From Barnesiella propionica (lineage in GTDB: Bacteria > Bacteroidota > Bacteroidia > Bacteroidales > Barnesiellaceae), in contig NZ_JAOQJK010000003.1 in NCBI RefSeq assembly GCF_025567045.1, positions 1 to 64,000 of the forward strand: 64,000 nucleotides of DNA. The letters run 5' to 3'. A program made the translations under genes and the position numbers. Shown piece after piece: positions 19,236-28,214 of this stretch. The notes beneath the pieces are model-generated. The model was not told where the DNA came from, searched no databases, and worked only from the letters and a program-made list of their open reading frames with translations. The stretch's first letter is position 1. Every line of letters begins with the position of its first letter.

Positions 19236-19827
19236 GATTCCGGTTAATACTTTCTATATAATCCAGCAGTTCGGTCCGGCCTGTCTTCTTTTCGGCAGAA
19301 GTAAAAAACATAGGGGGCAGTTCTTCCCATACCTCATACATTCGTTTCTCATACACAGCTATATTCCTTTTAAGAACATCGGAGCCTATCTTATCCGTTT
19401 TCGTAAAAACTATAGCGAACGGAACTCCGTTCTCACCCAGCCACTCCATAAATTCCAGATCTATTTTCTGAGGCTCGTGGCGGCTGTCGACGAGTACGAA
19501 CAAACAGGTCATTTCCTGACGTTTCAGGATATAATCTTCAATAATGCGGCGTATAGCCTCCCGGCCCGCCTTCCCCCGTTGCGCATAACCATAACCAGGC
19601 AGGTCTACCAGATACCACTGGTCATTGATAAGAAAATGATTAATCAGCAAAGTCTTACCGGGTGTAGACGAAGTCATGGCCAGTCCCTTTTTCCGGGCCA
19701 GCATATTAATTAGAGACGATTTACCTACATTGGAACGTCCTATAAAGGCGTATTCGGGTAATCCGTTATCAGGACATTTGCGCACATCGGAATTACTAAT
19801 GACAAATTTAGCCGTTTTTATTTCCAT
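19231..19827 (-). CDS. engB: Ribosome-biogenesis GTPase EngB/YsxC
   Basis: 198 residues, typical for the family. A GTPase required for late assembly of the large ribosomal subunit. G1 [11 protein letters not shown] (about 28-38), G2 region STPGKT, G3 [11 protein letters not shown]4 FTKTDK and G5 FTSAEKKTG are all intact. Divergently transcribed from fbp across a 117-bp region with a TATATTTG -7 box on its side. Confidence 0.97.
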   Translation of the reverse strand: MEIKTAKFVISNSDVRKCPDNGLPEYAFIGRSNVGKSSLINMLARKKGLAMTSSTPGKTLLINHFLINDQWYLVDLPGYGYAQRGKAGREAIRRIIEDYILKRQEMTCLFVLVDSRHEPQKIDLEFMEWLGENGVPFAIVFTKTDKIGSDVLKRNIAVYEKRMYEVWEELPPMFFTSAEKKTGRTELLDYIESINRNL

Positions 19828-19859
19828 AAATTATCTTTCTTTTTCAGCATTTATATATG

Positions 19860-19867
19860 CAAATATA
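19860..19867 (-). promoter_or_regulatory. engB: -7 box for engB
   Basis: TATATTTG on the minus strand, 32 bp before the engB ATG. The -33 element is not obvious. Confidence 0.55.
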
Positions 19868-19910
19868 CAGGTTTAACACAATAAGACTGCTTTTTTTCAG
19901 AAAAAAAGGC

Positions 19911-19918
19911 TATTTTTG
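19911..19918 (+). promoter_or_regulatory. fbp: -7 box for fbp
   Basis: TATTTTTG on the plus strand, 26 bp before the fbp ATG, preceded by T- and A-tracts. It is back to back with the engB promoter. Confidence 0.55.
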
Positions 19919-19944
19919 AAAACAATAATGACGTCAATCATAAT

Positions 19945-21933
19945 ATGGATAAATATGCAACAATTACCAGCGAAATAATTAGCAACGATCTTCGCTACCT
20001 CAATTTGTTATCTAATAATTTTCCGACTATCGCGGATGCATGTACCGAAATTATCAACCTCGAAGCAATATTAAATCTGCCGAAAGGAACGGAACATTTT
20101 CTTACCGATGTCCACGGAGAATACGAAGCGTTCCAGCATGTATTGAAAAACGCTTCCGGTTCCGTAAAACGAAAAGTAGATGAAATTTTCGGAAGGACTT
20201 TACGCGAAAACGAAAAGAAAGAACTCTGTACACTGATATATTATCCGGAACAAAAACTGGAAATAATAAAAACAGAAGAAAAAGATATTGACGACTGGTA
20301 TCTTATCACATTACATCAGCTCATCAAGGTATGCCAGAATGTGTCCTCCAAATATACACGTTCTAAAGTACGTAAAGCATTACCCGCAGAATTTTCTTAT
20401 ATCCTGCAGGAATTATTGCATGAGTCGCAAATGGACCCGAACAAGCAAGCCTATGTAAATGGAATCATAACTACCATTATCTCCATAGGGCGCGCCGACC
20501 ATTTCATCATTGCCATGTGCCATCTCATACAACGTCTTATTATCGATTCGCTGCACATTGTAGGAGACATTTACGACAGAGGCCCGGGTGCACATATCAT
20601 CATGGACACTCTTTGCAATTATCATAACTTCGACATTCAATGGGGCAACCACGATATATTATGGATGGGAGCGGCCGCGGGGAACGACTGCTGCATAGCC
20701 AATGTACTCAGGCTCGCCATGCGTTATGCTAATCTCGCGACAATAGAAGACGGCTATGGGATCAATATCCTGCCGTTAGCAACCTTCGCCATGGAAACTT
20801 ATGAAAACGACCCATGTGAGGTATTCACCCCGAAAGCCGGAGGAACTTCTCACAATGAAAAGACGATGAGGCTTATCGCTCAAATGCATAAAGCCATAGC
20901 GATCATACAGTTCAAACTGGAAGCGCAAACCATCTTACGGCATCCCGATTTCGGAATGGACGACCGTCTTATGCTGGATAAGATAGATTATACTCACGGC
21001 ATCATCACACTGGACGGGAAAGAATATTCGTTAAAAGACGCCTATTTCCCGACCATAGACCCGACAGACCCGTTCAGGTTATCAGAAGAGGAAGAACAAG
21101 TTGTGAATAAATTACGCCATTCGTTCACCAACAGCGAAAAATTACGTAAGCACATCCGGTGCTTGTATGCAAACGGAGGCATCTACCTCGTACGCAATTC
21201 CAACCTGCTCTTTCATGCTTCGATGCCGCTCAATGCCGACGGCACATTCAAGGAAGTTTCCATACAAGAAGAATATTACAAAGGAAAATCATTATTCGAT
21301 AAAGTAGACCAGATCATACGCACAGCCTATTTCGACGATCAGGACACGGAAGACCACCGCTTCGCACTGGATTATATGTGGTATCTGTGGTGTGGCCCGG
21401 ATTCGCCATCATTCGACAAAGATAAGATGGCAACTTTCGAACGTTACTTCATAGAAGATAAATCCCTGTCGAAAGAGAAAAAAGGATATTATTACGAATT
21501 GCGTAATGAAGAATCTGTATGCGACATGATACTTCAGGAATTCGGCCTTGACAAGCCTCATTCGCATATTATCAACGGACATATACCCGTAAAAACACTT
21601 AAAGGAGAAAAGCCCGTCAAGGCAGGCGGCAAATTGCTTGTAATAGACGGGGGATTTTCCAAAGCCTACCAGTCCGAAACAGGTATCGCCGGATATACCC
21701 TCATCTATCACTCCCGCGGATTACAGCTGGCACAACACGAACCGTTCCAATCGGCACAAAAAGCAATAGAAGAAGGTATAGACATCATATCTACCAGTTT
21801 CATTCTGGAGTTCAATTCCCAGCGCATGATGGTAAAAGATACCGACATCGGGAAAGAACTCATCACTCAGATCCAGGATCTGAAAAAATTGCTTTTTGCC
21901 TACCGTAACGGATATATAAAAGAAAAATCCTGA
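19945..21933 (+). CDS. fbp: Class III fructose-1,6-bisphosphatase
   Basis: 662 residues, matching the large class III FBPase found in Firmicutes and Bacteroidetes and unrelated to E. coli Fbp. Hydrolyses fructose-1,6-bisphosphate in gluconeogenesis. It has a calcineurin-like metallophosphoesterase core: TDVHGEYEAF near residue 53, GDIYDRGPG near 207, WGNHDILWMG near 232, and INGHIPVK near the C-terminus. Monocistronic: divergent from engB and closed by a strong terminator. Confidence 0.97.
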   Translation: MDKYATITSEIISNDLRYLNLLSNNFPTIADACTEIINLEAILNLPKGTEHFLTDVHGEYEAFQHVLKNASGSVKRKVDEIFGRTLRENEKKELCTLIYYPEQKLEIIKTEEKDIDDWYLITLHQLIKVCQNVSSKYTRSKVRKALPAEFSYILQELLHESQMDPNKQAYVNGIITTIISIGRADHFIIAMCHLIQRLIIDSLHIVGDIYDRGPGAHIIMDTLCNYHNFDIQWGNHDILWMGAAAGNDCCIANVLRLAMRYANLATIEDGYGINILPLATFAMETYENDPCEVFTPKAGGTSHNEKTMRLIAQMHKAIAIIQFKLEAQTILRHPDFGMDDRLMLDKIDYTHGIITLDGKEYSLKDAYFPTIDPTDPFRLSEEEEQVVNKLRHSFTNSEKLRKHIRCLYANGGIYLVRNSNLLFHASMPLNADGTFKEVSIQEEYYKGKSLFDKVDQIIRTAYFDDQDTEDHRFALDYMWYLWCGPDSPSFDKDKMATFERYFIEDKSLSKEKKGYYYELRNEESVCDMILQEFGLDKPHSHIINGHIPVKTLKGEKPVKAGGKLLVIDGGFSKAYQSETGIAGYTLIYHSRGLQLAQHEPFQSAQKAIEEGIDIISTSFILEFNSQRMMVKDTDIGKELITQIQDLKKLLFAYRNGYIKEKS

Positions 21934-21969
21934 GGAAAGGTGTGTAAACAAAAATACAGACTGTAAGGA

Positions 21970-22015
21970 AAAACAGATAAACCTTAAGTAATAAAATACA
22001 AGGTTTATCTGTTTT
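21970..22015 (+). terminator. Terminator after fbp
   Basis: A perfect 16-bp stem (21970-21985 with 22000-22015) with a 14-nt loop, starting 36 bp after the fbp stop. It could also close transcription arriving on the minus strand. Confidence 0.9.
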
Positions 22016-22085
22016 CCGGTTTTTCGGAACCGGCGGAATAACATAACCAACTGTTTTTTACAGGATTTTTTCCAATCTTTATTTG

Positions 22086-22265
22086 TTATACATAACGATG
22101 TATGTCTCCTATCAGAAAAGCAGCTCCGAAACAGGTTACCAGTACAGCAAAAATTTTATATCTCCCAATATGAAGACCGGCAGGCACATAGGATAACCTT
22201 CCTTGCAAGAGCATTAATAACATAAGAATAATTTTTTTGACAAAAGATAGTCTCCGGCATTTCAT
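22086..22265 (-). CDS. Possible small two-helix membrane protein
   Basis: 59 codons from the ATG at 22265, between fbp and recR on the opposite strand to both. The product has a basic start, two hydrophobic segments (about 11-20 and 40-53) and a short polar loop between them ([16 protein letters not shown]). Codon use resembles that of neighbouring genes, and a short inverted repeat follows the stop. No family is recognised. Its start region overlaps the recR promoter, so expression of the two would compete. It may still be a chance reading frame. Confidence 0.4.
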   Translation of the reverse strand: MKCRRLSFVKKIILMLLMLLQGRLSYVPAGLHIGRYKIFAVLVTCFGAAFLIGDIHRYV

Positions 22266-22291
22266 CACACAAGTATTATCCTTTATCTTTG
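22260..22291 (+). promoter_or_regulatory. recR: recR promoter, deciding its start
   Basis: TTTC (22260-22263), a 20-bp spacer and TATCTTTG (22284-22291), 24 bp before the ATG at 22316. The -7 box overlaps an upstream in-frame TTG, ruling that out as the start. Confidence 0.65.
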
Positions 22292-22315
22292 TTCTCCGAA
22301 ACTAACGAACATTAT

Positions 22316-22939
22316 ATGAGCCAACAATTTTCATCGGCACTACTCGAAAACGCTGTTAATGAATTCTCGAAACTTCCGGGCATAGGACGGAAAACGGCCC
22401 TCCGGCTGGTATTGCATCTGTTGCGCCAGGATGAATCAACAGCCGAAAACTTCGGAAATTCTATCATCCGTCTCCGAAAAGAAATCAAATATTGCCGCGT
22501 ATGCCATAATATATCCGATGACGATATATGCACCCTTTGCTCCGATACAGGACGAGATTCTTCAATTGTCTGCGTCGTGGAAAATGTCAAGGAAGTAATG
22601 GTAGTAGAAAATACGCGCCAATTCCACGGGCTTTACCATGTATTAGGAGGTATTATTTCTCCAATGGACGGCATAGGCCCCGGCGATTTGGAAATAGAAA
22701 GCCTTGTACAACGTGTATCTGAAGGAGAAATAAAAGAAGTCATCCTGGCCCTGAGTGCAACAATGGAAGGCGACACGACCAATTTTTATATTTTCAGGAA
22801 ACTCGCGCCCTACGATATAAAAATTACGATTATAGCCCGGGGAGTTTCCATAGGTGACGAACTGGAGTATGCCGACGAAATCACTCTGGGAAGATCGATT
22901 ATGAACCGAATGCCATTTAACGAAACATTCAAGCCATAA
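22316..22939 (+). CDS. recR: Recombination mediator RecR
   Basis: 207 residues from the ATG at 22316. With RecO, and RecF where present, it loads RecA at single-strand gaps. It has the N-terminal helix-hairpin-helix ([14 protein letters not shown], 18-31), a four-cysteine zinc finger (Cys60, Cys63, Cys72, Cys75) and a Toprim domain ([14 protein letters not shown] onward) with the RecR-typical [13 protein letters not shown]. The start is fixed by the promoter box just upstream. A 76-bp AT-rich gap separates it from the radical SAM gene. Confidence 0.97.
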   Translation: MSQQFSSALLENAVNEFSKLPGIGRKTALRLVLHLLRQDESTAENFGNSIIRLRKEIKYCRVCHNISDDDICTLCSDTGRDSSIVCVVENVKEVMVVENTRQFHGLYHVLGGIISPMDGIGPGDLEIESLVQRVSEGEIKEVILALSATMEGDTTNFYIFRKLAPYDIKITIIARGVSIGDELEYADEITLGRSIMNRMPFNETFKP

Positions 22940-23015
22940 AAAAGCGAATAAATTTATACGAAATTCACCAAATCACCCGTTTATACATATAAAATCGCTA
23001 AACAAATTAATATTC

Positions 23016-24452
23016 ATGAAATTAACGTTCTTAGTTCCTCCTGTTTTAGACCATAATAAACCTGCCGAACGGACTGCCGGCTGTACGCGCATCGTATACG
23101 CAGCCCCTAATATCTATGAATTGACTGTCGTATCCGTGCTCGAAGAGGAAGGATACGTTCCTATATATAAAGATTTTGTTTATTACCGTACTTCCCGGAA
23201 AAAATTTGAAAAATTCCTGAAAGAAGACAACAGCGATATTTACTACATCTGGACGGTCAACCTGTCGATAGAAAATGATCTTATCGCATTAGAACTTATC
23301 CGCAAATACCGGCCCGACGCTTTTGTAGTTTTTATGGGTCCGGGACCTACTTATTTCACCGACCGCTTTTTTACCGATGAAAAAGTCATTATTGCACGAG
23401 GAGAACCGGAAGTCATCATAAAAGAATGGACCAATGCTTTCCGAGACGGTAAGGATTGGAAGAAAACTGAAGGCATCTCATTTATGGAAAACGGGAAAAT
23501 CATTCATAACAAACCCCATCTGTTAGTGAAAGATCTCGACTCGCTGCCTTTCCCGGCGCGGCATTATATTGCTAACAGGCACTACCACAACCCCAAGCTA
23601 AAGACAACACCTTATACCACGGCAGTCACATCGCGCAATTGTCCTCATCAATGTATCTATTGCGTCCCGAGTTCATTAACTTTCGCCCGGGAAATCGAAA
23701 ACCGGAAGGAATGTCAAAAAAAACCGTTTATTTCATTCCGTTCTATTGAAAACATTGAAAAAGAGATGAAGCTTCTTCACGAACAAGGATATAAAGCGAT
23801 TGGATTCATGGATGATAATTTCATCTGGAACGAAGAACGTACTCTGGCTATCTGCCATATCATGCAGAAATACGGCTTCTCATGGGGATGCCAGGCCCGC
23901 GTAGATGCGATAACCGACACGATAGCCCGCGCACTGGGCACGTCAGGTTGTAAATATGTCGATCTTGGAGTAGAATCGTTCAACGAAGATATTCTCCGGT
24001 TTATAAAAAAAGGAATTACCCGGAAACAGATATATGATGCCATCGGTTATTTAAAGAAATACAACGTCCCCGTAAAACTGAATATTCTGATAGGAACAAG
24101 TCCGTTAGAAACAAAAGAAACACTGAAAGATACTTTGCGACAGGCTAAAGAGTTAAAAGTAGACCAGATCATGTTCAACATCGTATCTCCGTTCCCCGGC
24201 ACCGAATTTTATGCTATGGCAAAGCAAAACGGTTGGATTAAGGGAGGAGAATATACTCCGACAGATGTTCAACGGGAATCGATACTGAACTATCCCCATC
24301 TATCGTCGCACGAAATGGAGAAAATACTGTTTCGCAGCAATCTGAGTTATTTTTTCTCTTTTTATTTTATTTCAACTCAATTAAAACGGTTTACCTCAAT
24401 CAAAGAATTTTCATACGCTTTACAAGCATTAAAAATTAAACTTTTCGGATAA
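23016..24452 (+). CDS. B12-binding-type radical SAM protein
   Basis: 478 residues. The N-terminal 190 residues have the Rossmann-like layout of cobalamin-binding class B radical SAM enzymes, but I see no DxHxxG cobalamin-ligand motif. The radical SAM core has the [4Fe-4S] motif CPHQCIYC (Cys209, Cys213, Cys216), then FMDDNF, YVDLGVES and ILIGTSPLETKETL barrel segments. A basic, aromatic C-terminal tail follows. Related proteins include methylases and ring-forming enzymes; the substrate is unknown. It is followed 4 bp later by a family-2 glycosyltransferase and then a GNAT, all co-oriented, so it probably modifies a glycan, lipid or small molecule made with them. Confidence 0.88.
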   Translation: MKLTFLVPPVLDHNKPAERTAGCTRIVYAAPNIYELTVVSVLEEEGYVPIYKDFVYYRTSRKKFEKFLKEDNSDIYYIWTVNLSIENDLIALELIRKYRPDAFVVFMGPGPTYFTDRFFTDEKVIIARGEPEVIIKEWTNAFRDGKDWKKTEGISFMENGKIIHNKPHLLVKDLDSLPFPARHYIANRHYHNPKLKTTPYTTAVTSRNCPHQCIYCVPSSLTFAREIENRKECQKKPFISFRSIENIEKEMKLLHEQGYKAIGFMDDNFIWNEERTLAICHIMQKYGFSWGCQARVDAITDTIARALGTSGCKYVDLGVESFNEDILRFIKKGITRKQIYDAIGYLKKYNVPVKLNILIGTSPLETKETLKDTLRQAKELKVDQIMFNIVSPFPGTEFYAMAKQNGWIKGGEYTPTDVQRESILNYPHLSSHEMEKILFRSNLSYFFSFYFISTQLKRFTSIKEFSYALQALKIKLFG

Positions 24453-24456
24453 AGAT

Positions 24457-25206
24457 ATGCGGTTATCGATAGTTATCATATCATGGAATTCTCTGCCCTA
24501 TCTCGAAATTTGCCTGAAATCACTGCGATTCATACAGGAATGGGAAGATACAGAGATTATATGGGTGGATAACGGGTCAACAGACGGGGCCTCTCAATTT
24601 ATTAAAAAAAACTATCCGTATATCCAGCGTATTATTTTACCTGAAAACCGGGGTGTGGCATACGCCCGTAACCGGGGGATCGAAAAAACCTCCGGAAAAT
24701 ACATTCTCCTTTTGGATGACGATACCGTAGCAAACAAAGAAGCTCTTTACGGAATGATTGCTTATATGGAATCCCATACCGAGACAGGGATATGCGGATG
24801 CCGGCTTACAAATGCCAGGAACGAGATACAGAAAAGCGATAAAGAATATCCGGGAATTGGCGTTAAATGCCGAAATATTTTCCGCTCGTATACACAAAGA
24901 AAAGAAAAAACCTTCCTTCCCATTTCCGAGTACGAGCCGGAATATTTGATCGGAGCCTGCCAATTGATTCGCAGAGAAGCCATCAATGCTGCAGGATTAT
25001 TGGACGAACATATATTTTACGGCCCGGAGGACGCCGACTTCTGCCTGCGGGTACGAAACTGCAAATTCAAAGTCGTATATCTGCCGCAATTTTCAATTGT
25101 ACATCATTGGAAACGGGTAACGAACAGAAACATTTTCTCCCGGTTAGCATTTAAACACATTCGGGCTTTATTTTATTTTTACAAAAAACACCACCGTTAT
25201 TTTTAA
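24457..25206 (+). CDS. Family 2 glycosyltransferase
   Basis: 249 residues, GT-A fold. It starts at the nucleotide-binding beta strand (LSIVIISWNSLPYLEICLKSL), has VDNGSTDGAS, NRGVAYARNRGI, the metal-binding LLLDDDTV near residue 86 and the acceptor-side YGPEDADFCLRVR. A basic aromatic C-terminus (KHIRALFYFYKKHHRYF) suggests membrane association. It resembles rhamnosyl- and galactofuranosyl-type transferases, but the donor sugar cannot be assigned. It lies between the radical SAM gene (4 bp) and the GNAT gene (12 bp). Confidence 0.9.
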   Translation: MRLSIVIISWNSLPYLEICLKSLRFIQEWEDTEIIWVDNGSTDGASQFIKKNYPYIQRIILPENRGVAYARNRGIEKTSGKYILLLDDDTVANKEALYGMIAYMESHTETGICGCRLTNARNEIQKSDKEYPGIGVKCRNIFRSYTQRKEKTFLPISEYEPEYLIGACQLIRREAINAAGLLDEHIFYGPEDADFCLRVRNCKFKVVYLPQFSIVHHWKRVTNRNIFSRLAFKHIRALFYFYKKHHRYF

Positions 25207-25218
25207 ATTAAGGGAGTC

Positions 25219-25758
25219 ATGCCATACTTAACCGGAAAAAATATCACGTTACGGGCACTGGAACCAGAAGATCTGGAAATTCTATATCATTGGGAAAATA
25301 TACCCTCATTGTGGAAATACGGCAGCACACTGGCTCCCTTCTCCCGGCATATTCTTCGCCAGTATCTGCAGGACTATACTACGGATATTTACCAAACAAG
25401 GCAACTCCGCCTGATGATCACATTCAAAGATATATCTATTGGAACATTGGACTGGTACGATTACGATCCTTATCATAACCGGGCAGCCGTAGGAATACTC
25501 ATCGACGAGAAATACCAGCGACAGGGTTTAGGCCGCGATGCACTGAACACCCTGGTCAATTATTCATTCGGATACCTGGGACTGCATCAGGTATATACCT
25601 ATATTCCCGAAAATAATACCGCCAGTTTACGGCTTTTCGAATCTTGCGGTTTCATCCGTTGCGGTTACATGCAAGAATGGCTTAAAGAGGGAAACGGTTA
25701 TTCATCAGTAATCACGATGCAATTAATCAATAAAAATCAAAAACCATCTTTAGGATAA
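25219..25758 (+). CDS. GNAT N-acetyltransferase, RimJ/RimL type
   Basis: 179 residues. Acetyl-CoA-dependent transferase with the motif A pyrophosphate loop YQRQGLGRDAL (near 95-105), and YIPENNTASLRLFESCGF as motif B, both intact. Substrate unknown; it could be a ribosomal-protein-like N-terminus, a polyamine, or an amino sugar linked to the two upstream genes. Its last 22 bp overlap the 3' end of the convergent CDF transporter gene. Confidence 0.9.
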   Translation: MPYLTGKNITLRALEPEDLEILYHWENIPSLWKYGSTLAPFSRHILRQYLQDYTTDIYQTRQLRLMITFKDISIGTLDWYDYDPYHNRAAVGILIDEKYQRQGLGRDALNTLVNYSFGYLGLHQVYTYIPENNTASLRLFESCGFIRCGYMQEWLKEGNGYSSVITMQLINKNQKPSLG

Positions 25759-26663
25759 TAAGGTTCCACATGTACGTTCGTCTGTGTCTGGTCCCCAAAA
25801 GTCCTGCGCATAGTCTGTTCCACCTGAGTAGCGATATCGTGTGCTTCTACGATCGATATATTTTTATCCACTTTAATATGAATGTCTATGATGAATACAT
25901 GTCCGTTCTTGCGGGTTCGCAAATGATGGAACGCTTTTACGCCCGGAACATTCATGACCAGCTCCCCTATACGCTTTTCAACTTCCGCAGGCAAAGATTC
26001 CTCCAGTAATTCCTGTATACTCGGTAAAGCCAGCTTATAAGCAACACCAAAGATAAAAACACTCACGACGATAGAAGCCAGCGGATCCAGAATATGCCAC
26101 TTATCTCCCAGAAACATCGCACCTGAAATACCTATTAAAGTACCTATGGACGACAACGCATCGGAACGGTGATGCCAGCCGTTGGCAATAACGGCGGGGC
26201 TATCTATTCGACGCCCCACGATAACAGTGTACCAGTATAACCCCTCTTTCACAACAATGGAAATAAGAGCGGCCCATAAGGCTATCGCCGAAGGACGGCC
26301 TATTGCTTTGCCGTGAAACGATTCATATACGGTCACACAACCGTTCCACAAAATGCCGAACGCAACAATAAATAATGCAAAACTGATTATCATTGTCGCA
26401 AAAGTTTCAAATTTTCCGTGCCCGTATTGATGGTTTTCATCTTTTCCTTTAGATGATATCCCGATAAATATGATCACAATAAGATCGGTAACAAAATCGG
26501 ATAAAGAATGCACCCCATCGGCGATCATAGCACTGCTTCGCCCCCAGAAACCGGCCAGTATCTTACCCACGGAGAGTACAAGATTCACGAAAAAGCCTAT
26601 CCACGTAACTTTTCTGGCCTCCGAGACACGCTGCTTTTCAGCCGGTAAAAGGTTATTTTCCAT
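25737..26663 (-). CDS. Cation diffusion facilitator (divalent metal exporter)
   Basis: 308 residues, six predicted transmembrane segments and a C-terminal cytoplasmic domain. The metal-site motifs are present: MIADGVHSLSD in TM2 and NGWHHRSDALSS in TM5, supplying the D/H tetrad of site A, and the soluble domain has VKAFHHLRTRKNG and a dimerisation strand. The family exports Zn, Fe, Mn or Co in exchange for protons; the H/D set (D..D and H..D) does not decide the metal. It has its own promoter (26688-26718), and its 3' end overlaps the convergent GNAT gene. Confidence 0.94.
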   Translation of the reverse strand: MENNLLPAEKQRVSEARKVTWIGFFVNLVLSVGKILAGFWGRSSAMIADGVHSLSDFVTDLIVIIFIGISSKGKDENHQYGHGKFETFATMIISFALFIVAFGILWNGCVTVYESFHGKAIGRPSAIALWAALISIVVKEGLYWYTVIVGRRIDSPAVIANGWHHRSDALSSIGTLIGISGAMFLGDKWHILDPLASIVVSVFIFGVAYKLALPSIQELLEESLPAEVEKRIGELVMNVPGVKAFHHLRTRKNGHVFIIDIHIKVDKNISIVEAHDIATQVEQTMRRTFGDQTQTNVHVEPYYPKDGF

Positions 26664-26687
26664 ATCGAAAGAGTTAAATTTAAACTA

Positions 26688-26718
26688 CAAAAATAGCAAG
26701 TATTATGTAATCAACAAT
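26688..26718 (-). promoter_or_regulatory. Promoter for the CDF exporter
   Basis: ATTG (26715-26718), a 19-bp spacer and TATTTTTG (26688-26695) on the minus strand, 25 bp before the ATG. Confidence 0.7.
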
Positions 26719-26980
26719 ATTAAAGCCCGAGTTATCATCATTCCCCCGATATTTGCGGAACAGGAATCATGAAAAAGCATAAAAAACAGTACTATCTTTA
26801 AAATTTACATGAAAAAGGTTGTAATTCCCGTTTCATTTACATAACTTTATTCACAAGTTTATGACCAAGAGGAGACATCTGTGATCAGATATATTATTAT
26901 TCACTCTTCCTGAATATGAATTATCAGTCCTCATTCTTATGAATAATCACAATCTCCCCTTTGACTATAAAAACAAAGCT

Positions 26981-27577
26981 ATGAAATTAAAGTCCGAAAT
27001 ATTCCGCATCAATTATGACCAGCAAGCACCCCGCACGGGCAACCTCATAATAGCCGAACCGTTTCTCAAAGAAATATGGTTCCAGAGAGGCGTTATCTGT
27101 TTGGTAGAATATAATAAAAGCGGAGCGATGGGACTGGTATTGAACAAACCGTCTGAATTATATCTTAATAATCTCATAGAAGGATTAAGCGACGTGGAAG
27201 AGATCCCGGTATTTTACGGAGGGCCCCTATCAAACGACCGACTTTTTTACATGCATACATTAGGGTATCTCATCCCCGACTCAATCGAAATAAAACCGGG
27301 ACTTTATATCGGAGGAGATTTCGAAGCCATTACCTCTTATCTCAAAAGCGGGAATAAAATAAGACAACATATTAAATTTTTCCTGGGCTATAGCGGTTGG
27401 AGCGCCGGACAACTCGACGAGGAAATTGGCTCTCATATATGGGCTGTCTCTCCGTGCTGCGATCCGTCAGAATGTCTGGCCGGAGAAGGCGATATATTCT
27501 GGAAAGAAAGTGTAAAAAAAATGGGAAATCAATATCGCACCTGGCTAAGCTGTCCTAAAGAACCGTATTATAACTGA
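26981..27577 (+). CDS. YqgE/AlgH family (UPF0301) protein
   Basis: 198 residues from the ATG at 26981; an in-frame ATG at 26939 would add 14 residues, but the shorter form matches the usual family length and begins right before the conserved block. Family signatures: GNLIIAEPFLKEIWFQRGVICLVEYNKSGAMGLVLNKPS, here split as IAEPFL near residue 26 and GAMGLVLNKP near 49, then FYGGPL near 80 and FLGYSGWSAGQLDEEI near 135. Cytoplasmic, function unsettled; AlgH was named for an effect on alginate regulation in Pseudomonas. It stands alone between the CDF gene and a long AT-rich gap. Confidence 0.9.
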   Translation: MKLKSEIFRINYDQQAPRTGNLIIAEPFLKEIWFQRGVICLVEYNKSGAMGLVLNKPSELYLNNLIEGLSDVEEIPVFYGGPLSNDRLFYMHTLGYLIPDSIEIKPGLYIGGDFEAITSYLKSGNKIRQHIKFFLGYSGWSAGQLDEEIGSHIWAVSPCCDPSECLAGEGDIFWKESVKKMGNQYRTWLSCPKEPYYN

Positions 27578-27772
27578 ATCAAGCCTTGTAATTTCAGGAA
27601 ACAGCGCTCTTATATATCCCACATATATATTAAAAAGCAAGCTTCTCTCATTACATATCTATCGCTACACTATTTTATACTTGTTTTTAAATTATAAACG
27701 AATTTAAAAACATACCCTCGTCCCTTATTCCGTAACATCCCGTATCTATCCATTTTATAAATGCAATATCTT

Positions 27773-27822
27773 TCCGGTTTTCATGCCGGTGGAAAAGCCG
27801 ATCATTCGGGCCTTGAACCGGA
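27773..27822 (+). other. Foldable GC-rich island, possible structured RNA
   Basis: Within AT-rich DNA, 27773-27779 pairs with 27816-27822 (7 bp), enclosing an inner CCGA/TCGG hairpin (27798-27801 with 27806-27809). No known riboswitch motif is recognised, and no promoter was found next to it. Confidence 0.2.
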
Positions 27823-28075
27823 TAATACTCATATGAAATTAATTAAAAATAATATAGGCATTATTTATATCGGTATTTCAATACCATATCACGAACAAAT
27901 GACTCTAAGCCAGTCTCGTTCACTGTAAATAATTATTAAGTAAGAAACTGCCATATCGTACGACCATTGCTTTACTCTTTTTAATTTAAATATATTCAAA
28001 AAAATCTGGTTTCTATATATATTAATTTTCTTAACAATAATTTCAGAGTAATTAATAAAAAACTCAATAATTTCT

Positions 28076-28105
28076 TTTGTTTTATGTTTTAAATATATAT
28101 ATTTG
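28076..28105 (+). promoter_or_regulatory. Promoter for the T9SS cargo gene
   Basis: TTTG (28076-28079), an 18-bp spacer and TATATTTG (28098-28105). It implies a 5' leader of about 100 nt before the ATG at 28215. Confidence 0.7.
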
Positions 28106-28214
28106 TGGTTAGTTTGTTTTATAAATGGTGGTGAATTATAAAACAATATTGATGATAAATTGAAATTTAAAAATTCTAATACTAATTTTCTAACACTAAT
28201 TAAATCATTATCTT

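Larger units (their letters stand above)
27578..28214. other. 637-bp AT-rich intergenic region
   Basis: Contains no credible gene; an 85-codon minus-strand reading frame at 27889-28146 is AT-rich with Ile/Lys/Asn bias and looks like chance. It holds a small GC-richer, foldable island (27773-27822) and the promoter (28076-28105) of the large secreted protein downstream. Confidence 0.7.

Noticed and set aside
27767-27835. Possible TPP riboswitch, because of a GAACC-GGATAA stretch
   Set aside because: The diagnostic CTGAGA box and the second conserved helix are absent, and no thiamine gene follows.
27889-28146. 85-codon minus-strand frame upstream of the T9SS cargo
   Set aside because: Very Lys/Ile/Asn-rich product in AT-rich DNA, no motif, and it covers the promoter of the next gene.
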